Source: Bacteroidota bacterium
GTDB taxonomy: Bacteria > Bacteroidota > Bacteroidia > Flavobacteriales > Flavobacteriaceae
Assembly: GCA_024280815.1 (NCBI GenBank)
Contig: JAJRPL010000260.1
Span: forward strand, 1 to 8,101
Length of the DNA: 8,101 nucleotides
Reading direction: 5' to 3'
Numbering within the stretch: position 1 is the first letter of the stretch; each line of letters opens with the position of its first letter. Shown piece after piece: positions 4,373-8,101 of this stretch. The position numbers and the translations under genes are program-made. The notes under the pieces were generated by a model. The model saw only the letters and a program-made list of their open reading frames with translations, did not search any database and was not told the origin of the DNA.

Positions 4373-6673
4373 ATGAACAAAATTATTATAACACTATTGA
4401 TAAGCTTTATATCACTCTCAATGTGGTCTCAGCAAATTACGGTTAAGGGGAGCGTTGTTGACACTGAAAACAATAAACCTTTAGTAGGGGCAACTATTAG
4501 ATTAAAAAATAAAGATGTTGGTACAACTACCAATAGTAATGGCTCTTTTACATTAGAACATATTGATGAAAACGAAATATTAGTTGTTTCTTATTTAGGA
4601 TACAATACAGAAACTGTCAATGCTAAAGAGCAAATTGTTGTTGCTATGAATCAAGTATCAATTGGTTTAGATATGGTAGTGATTAGTGCTTCGCGTACTT
4701 TACAAAAACGAAAAGAACTACCTGTTGCCATTTCTTCCATTTCTCGAAAAACGTTAGATGAGATAAATCCAATTTCTATAGATCAGGTTTTAAATCAAAA
4801 ACCGGGAGTTCATATGGTTGATTTAGGAAATGAACAACATATGATGGCTATTCGGCAGCCCATTTCAACCAAAAGTTTATTTCTATATTTAGAAGATGGT
4901 ATTCCTATTAGACCCACAGGAGTTTTTAACCATAATGCCTTGTTAGAAATGAATATGGCAGCTACCGAAAATATAGAAATTATTAGAGGACCTTATTCTT
5001 CTTTATACGGTAGTGAAGCGATTGGCGGTGCTATCAACTTTATAACTGAAAAACCAAGTAAGGAACTATCAGGAAAAGTTGGTATTAGAGGACATACCGA
5101 TGGATATCTTAGAGGCGATTTTAAAATATCAAAAACATTTGGAAAAACAGGAGTTTATCTAGGAGTTTATAAATCGGCCATAAAAAACGGAGTGCGTGAC
5201 TATGGCGATTATGATAAACTAGCTATAACAGGTAAAATTACACATCAGTTTTCTGACAAGCTAGATTGGTCTAACACTTTTACTTATATAGATTATTTTA
5301 GTGAAATGAGCGGAAGTTTAGACGAAACGAAGTTTAAAAATAAAGATTATTCTTCATACCATACGTTTACATATAGAGATGCCAAAGCATTACGTTTCAA
5401 TTCTACTTTAAATCAACAGTGGAACGATCATAATATTTCTACACTTAGTTTGGTGTTTAGAGATAATACCATGAAGCAAAATCCTAGTTATAGAATTGCT
5501 AGTGATACTGAGTTTGGAGAAACTACCAAAGGCGAATTAAATGATAATAGTTTTAAGAGCTTTGCCGTTTATGCACAGCATAATTTTAAATTTGATGTGT
5601 TGAAATCAAATTTAATTATAGGAGGTAATTTTGATTCGAGTCCTAAGACTTTTGTTGCAGAGATATTAGATGTATCTCGTAATGCTACAGGTTATTTTGA
5701 TAAATACACAGCAACAGGAGAATATAAATCAGATTATGAAACTGATATTGTAAATACGGGTTTTTATCTTACAGGAGATATTGAGCCATTTAAAAATTTC
5801 AAAATCAATGCAGCAATTCGATATGATATTTATAGTTACGATTTTAGAAACGGATTAGATGATGCGTCAGATTATTCTTCAAAAGATGCAAAGGAAACAT
5901 TTACTTCATTTACACCACGTATTGGTTTAGCGTATAATTTCACAAAGGGTATTGGACTCTATACAAATTATAGTGTAGGATTTATTCCGCCAAGTATTGG
6001 AGATTTATTTAGAAAAGATGATGTACCTTTATTAGATCCAACTGTATTTAATAATATAGAATTAGGAGGTTGGATAAGTGTATTAAACAATAAGCTATAT
6101 ATTGACTTTGCTGTATATTCATTAAAAGGTGAAGATGAAGTAGTTTCAGTGTCAACAAAAGTGAATGGTATTACCGTTAGAGAAAATAAAAATGTAGGAG
6201 AAACTAAACACAATGGAGTAGAATTTGGAATAAACTTAAAACCAATTGAAGGCTTGAGTATTCGTTATAATAGTGCTTATTCGAAGCATGAATATGTTAG
6301 TTTTGTTACAAAAGTTGTTGATGGTCAATCTACTAAAGACTTTAGTGGTAATGAGATGCCTGGAGCACCTGAATGGGTGTCAAATTCGGGAATTGACTAC
6401 AAGCCAGCATTTTTTAAAGACTTTAGAATAGGGCTAGAGTGGCAACATGTAAGTGAATATTTTACAGATGAGAAAAACTCATCTACATATGAAGGATATG
6501 ATACTTTTAATATGAGATTAGGTTATGATAGAAAACATTTTGGATTATGGATGAATATTATGAATTTATCTGACGATTTATATGCGACAAGAGCAAATAC
6601 TGCTTGGGGAAGAACGACCTATACGCCAGGTATGCCACGTACATTTGTGGTAGGTGTTAATTATAAATTTTAA
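4373..6673 (+). CDS. TonB-dependent outer-membrane receptor, substrate unknown
   Basis: A 766-residue outer-membrane receptor. Residues 1-19 or 1-20 are a signal peptide (SLSMWSQ at its end). Residues 21-92 form a carboxypeptidase-regulatory-like domain (VKGSVVDTENNKPLVGATI...NSNGSFTL...VSYLGY). LDMVVISASR at 99-108 resembles a TonB box. The plug carries LFLYLEDGIPIRP (169-181) and IEIIRGPYSSLYGSEAIGGAINFIT (201-225), the standard plug-to-barrel signature. The barrel ends in NYKF with the usual terminal Phe. About 766 residues and no SusD partner argue against a SusC glycan transporter; it resembles the iron-complex/vitamin receptor class. The plug is rich in Met and His (VHMVD, EQHMM, FNHN, LEMNM), which could suit a metal or metal-chelate substrate, but this is not diagnostic. 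It follows the copper-type receptor by 105 bp, across two hairpins, and precedes the Asp-box lipoprotein. Confidence 0.85.
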   Translation: MNKIIITLLISFISLSMWSQQITVKGSVVDTENNKPLVGATIRLKNKDVGTTTNSNGSFTLEHIDENEILVVSYLGYNTETVNAKEQIVVAMNQVSIGLDMVVISASRTLQKRKELPVAISSISRKTLDEINPISIDQVLNQKPGVHMVDLGNEQHMMAIRQPISTKSLFLYLEDGIPIRPTGVFNHNALLEMNMAATENIEIIRGPYSSLYGSEAIGGAINFITEKPSKELSGKVGIRGHTDGYLRGDFKISKTFGKTGVYLGVYKSAIKNGVRDYGDYDKLAITGKITHQFSDKLDWSNTFTYIDYFSEMSGSLDETKFKNKDYSSYHTFTYRDAKALRFNSTLNQQWNDHNISTLSLVFRDNTMKQNPSYRIASDTEFGETTKGELNDNSFKSFAVYAQHNFKFDVLKSNLIIGGNFDSSPKTFVAEILDVSRNATGYFDKYTATGEYKSDYETDIVNTGFYLTGDIEPFKNFKINAAIRYDIYSYDFRNGLDDASDYSSKDAKETFTSFTPRIGLAYNFTKGIGLYTNYSVGFIPPSIGDLFRKDDVPLLDPTVFNNIELGGWISVLNNKLYIDFAVYSLKGEDEVVSVSTKVNGITVRENKNVGETKHNGVEFGINLKPIEGLSIRYNSAYSKHEYVSFVTKVVDGQSTKDFSGNEMPGAPEWVSNSGIDYKPAFFKDFRIGLEWQHVSEYFTDEKNSSTYEGYDTFNMRLGYDRKHFGLWMNIMNLSDDLYATRANTAWGRTTYTPGMPRTFVVGVNYKF

Positions 6674-6683
6674 TTAAAATTCA

Positions 6684-6712
6684 AAAGGGAAGTGCAAGTT
6701 GTGCTTCCCTTT
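6684..6712 (+). terminator. Stem-loop / weak terminator after the second receptor
   Basis: AAAGGGAAG (6684-6692) pairs perfectly with CTTCCCTTT (6704-6712). T-G, G-T and C-G closing pairs extend the stem to a 5-nt AAGTT loop. The T run is only the 3' end of the stem, so termination may be partial. It lies 10 bp after the stop at 6673 and 14 bp before the next ATG at 6727, so it could equally tune stability or translation of the following lipoprotein gene. Confidence 0.6.
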
Positions 6713-6726
6713 ATAAAACAATTATA

Positions 6727-8031
6727 ATGAAATATATAAAGTTTACAATAGCTATAGTTTTGATAGTTATTTCTTTTTTATCCTGTAAAGATAAAGAGGT
6801 TTCAAAAGAGATAAAAGATGGTTTGGTTGAGTACAAGAAATCTAAAACTAATGATACCATTTATAAATTAACCAATTCAAAAGTAAATTCTGAAGGTGTA
6901 TTTTTATTTAATTCTGGAACAGAAGTTTTGATAAATTGGACGGAATGGAACAAAGATAGCAATCAAAACCTTTTAAAATTTGCTTTTTTTGATAGTATAA
7001 GTCAAAAATTCACGAAGCCAATTACAGTTTTGCCTTCTAAAGGTTTACAAATGCACGCTGAAAGTATGGCAAAAGTAGGAATAACAGATCAAGGTATAAT
7101 TTACGCAGTATTTAGAATTAAATCTAAATCTAGAAAATCAATGTTTGGTGGTACAGTTTATTATACAAAATCTTTTGATAGAGGATTGACTTGGAGTGAG
7201 AAAGTGAGATTGGTATCTGATAAAAAATCTGATAGTCAAAGTTTTTTTGATATTGCTTTATTACCCGATGGAGAGTTGGGAATTACATGGTTAGATAGCA
7301 GAATGCCAATTCATAAAGGTAGAAAAGGGAAGACCTTATATTTTGCTAAAACTAATGGAGATAAAGGTTTTTATAAGGAAATTCCTATTGCAGGTTCTAC
7401 TTGTGAGTGTTGTAGAACAGAAATTTATATCGACAAAAATAAAACAATACATGTGGCTTATCGTAATATTATCGAAAAAGGAGAAGACTTCTCAAATACA
7501 AATTTCACATTAAATGATGTTGAGATTAGAGATATGTATTATGTATCATCTCAAGATAATGGGGCTAATTTTTTAGAACCTACACCTATAAGTAAAGATA
7601 ATTGGCATATAGATGGATGTCCACACACAGGACCTACATTAGCTCGAAATGGTTCTGAATTGGGAGCTGTTTGGTTCTCAGCAGCAGATAATAAACCAGG
7701 TATATTCTTTGCATCTATGAATAATAATAAATTTGAAAAAAAAGAACTATTAAGTACTGAGGGGAAACATCCACAAATGATAACTCATAATGGAAAATAT
7801 CTTGTAGTATATGAAATGTATTATGAATTAGAGGATGTTGGTTACACCAAAATAATATTAGAAGAAATAAATTCGTCAATGAATGGTAATGTTAAAAGAG
7901 AAGTAAGTGATTTAAAAACGAATAATGATCATGCAGTTATTAGTTCAATTAACAACTCATCAATCTTAATTGCATGGAAAAATAAGAATACAAGAAACCC
8001 AAGGTTGCTTTATAAATTGATTACAAAATAA
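6727..8031 (+). CDS. Lipoprotein with Asp-box (BNR/sialidase-like) propeller and CxCC motif, function unknown
   Basis: A 434-residue lipoprotein. The signal peptide ends in the lipobox ISFLSC, with C20 as the lipidated residue. It is followed by KDKE, a charged start resembling the surface-export signals of some Bacteroidota lipoproteins. The body looks like a beta-propeller: SFDRGLTW (149-156) is a canonical Asp-box (S-x-D-x-G-x-T-W), and SQDNGANF (275-282) is a degenerate one. Unusual features are STCECCRTE with C226, C228 and C229; EIRDMYYV (266-273); and DGCPHTGP with C298 and H300. I recall a family usually annotated as exo-alpha-sialidase or BNR-repeat protein that shares the C-x-C-C, EIRDI and GCPxxGP blocks, and I see no evidence that it cleaves sialic acid. 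Clustered Cys/His residues suggest a metal site or disulfides. It is the last gene of the set; the gene order with a copper-type receptor makes a role in metal capture plausible but unproven. Confidence 0.8.
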   Translation: MKYIKFTIAIVLIVISFLSCKDKEVSKEIKDGLVEYKKSKTNDTIYKLTNSKVNSEGVFLFNSGTEVLINWTEWNKDSNQNLLKFAFFDSISQKFTKPITVLPSKGLQMHAESMAKVGITDQGIIYAVFRIKSKSRKSMFGGTVYYTKSFDRGLTWSEKVRLVSDKKSDSQSFFDIALLPDGELGITWLDSRMPIHKGRKGKTLYFAKTNGDKGFYKEIPIAGSTCECCRTEIYIDKNKTIHVAYRNIIEKGEDFSNTNFTLNDVEIRDMYYVSSQDNGANFLEPTPISKDNWHIDGCPHTGPTLARNGSELGAVWFSAADNKPGIFFASMNNNKFEKKELLSTEGKHPQMITHNGKYLVVYEMYYELEDVGYTKIILEEINSSMNGNVKREVSDLKTNNDHAVISSINNSSILIAWKNKNTRNPRLLYKLITK

Positions 8032-8034
8032 TAA

Positions 8035-8077
8035 AAAGGCTATATCAATTAGAAAATCTAATATAGATACAGCCTTT
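8035..8077 (+). terminator. Terminator-like hairpin at the end of the plus-strand gene set
   Basis: The base stem AAAGGCT (8035-8041) pairs with AGCCTTT (8071-8077). The middle stem TATC (8043-8046) pairs with GATA (8066-8069), and the apical stem ATTAGA (8048-8053) pairs with TCTAAT (8057-8062) around an AAA loop, with small internal loops between. It begins 4 bp after the lipoprotein stop, so it marks the likely 3' end of the rightward transcript. The downstream T run is short (TTTC). Confidence 0.7.
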
Positions 8078-8101
8078 CAAACTAAAATAATCAAAAAGTT
8101 A

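Noticed and set aside
5968..6213. Open reading frame of 81 codons on the minus strand inside the second receptor gene
   Set aside because: It lies wholly antisense to a well-supported receptor barrel, has no recognisable motif or promoter, and is expected by chance in AT-rich coding DNA.
1979..8031. SusC/SusD glycan-uptake locus
   Set aside because: Both receptors are about 765 residues rather than the roughly 1000 typical of SusC. The lipoprotein is a propeller with Asp-boxes, not a helical SusD, and no glycoside hydrolase is present.
6727..8031. True exo-alpha-sialidase
   Set aside because: Asp-boxes mark the fold only. The FRIK segment at about residue 129 merely resembles an FRIP motif, and the distinctive conserved-looking residues are Cys/His. 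No sialic acid genes lie nearby.

Overview
The window is AT-rich. It has no clear Shine-Dalgarno sequences, carries promoter elements of the Bacteroidota type (TAnnTTTG), and encodes TonB-dependent receptors with an N-terminal carboxypeptidase-regulatory-like domain. Together these suggest a member of the Bacteroidota, most likely a flavobacterium. It appears to be chromosomal respiratory and metal-acquisition DNA. I see no transposase, integrase, tRNA, rRNA or CRISPR array.

Left part (1-1130, minus strand): a norC-norB pair encoding a cytochrome-c-type nitric oxide reductase. norC (690-1130) is complete. norB (678 down to base 1) is cut by the window edge after 226 codons, but it already shows the heme and FeB ligand motifs. 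The 186-bp divergent spacer (1131-1316) holds a TAnnTTTG element for norC with a CRP/FNR-type dyad about 41 bp upstream of the predicted start of transcription. It also holds a TATATTTG element for the rightward gene, so close to the ATG that the transcript would be almost leaderless.

Right part (1317-8031, plus strand): four co-directional genes. They are (1) a 132-aa membrane-anchored protein with a C-x9-C-x3-C motif; (2) a 762-aa TonB-dependent receptor of the NosA/OprC copper-receptor type, with the CxxxM (C177/M181) and HxM (H358/M360) copper-ligand pattern; (3) a 766-aa TonB-dependent receptor of unassigned substrate; and (4) a 434-aa lipoprotein with Asp-box (BNR, sialidase-like propeller) repeats and a conserved-looking CxCC plus GCPH cysteine/histidine set. 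The 263-bp gap before gene 2 contains two perfect dyads and one bulged hairpin. Strong stem-loops lie after genes 2, 3 and 4.

How the parts may work together (inference): NosA-type receptors import copper for copper enzymes of denitrification such as N2O reductase. A nor operon divergent from a copper receptor, a second receptor and two cysteine-motif envelope proteins reads as a denitrification-linked copper-acquisition module. The small Cys protein, the second receptor and the CxCC propeller lipoprotein are the least characterised parts and the best candidates for something new.
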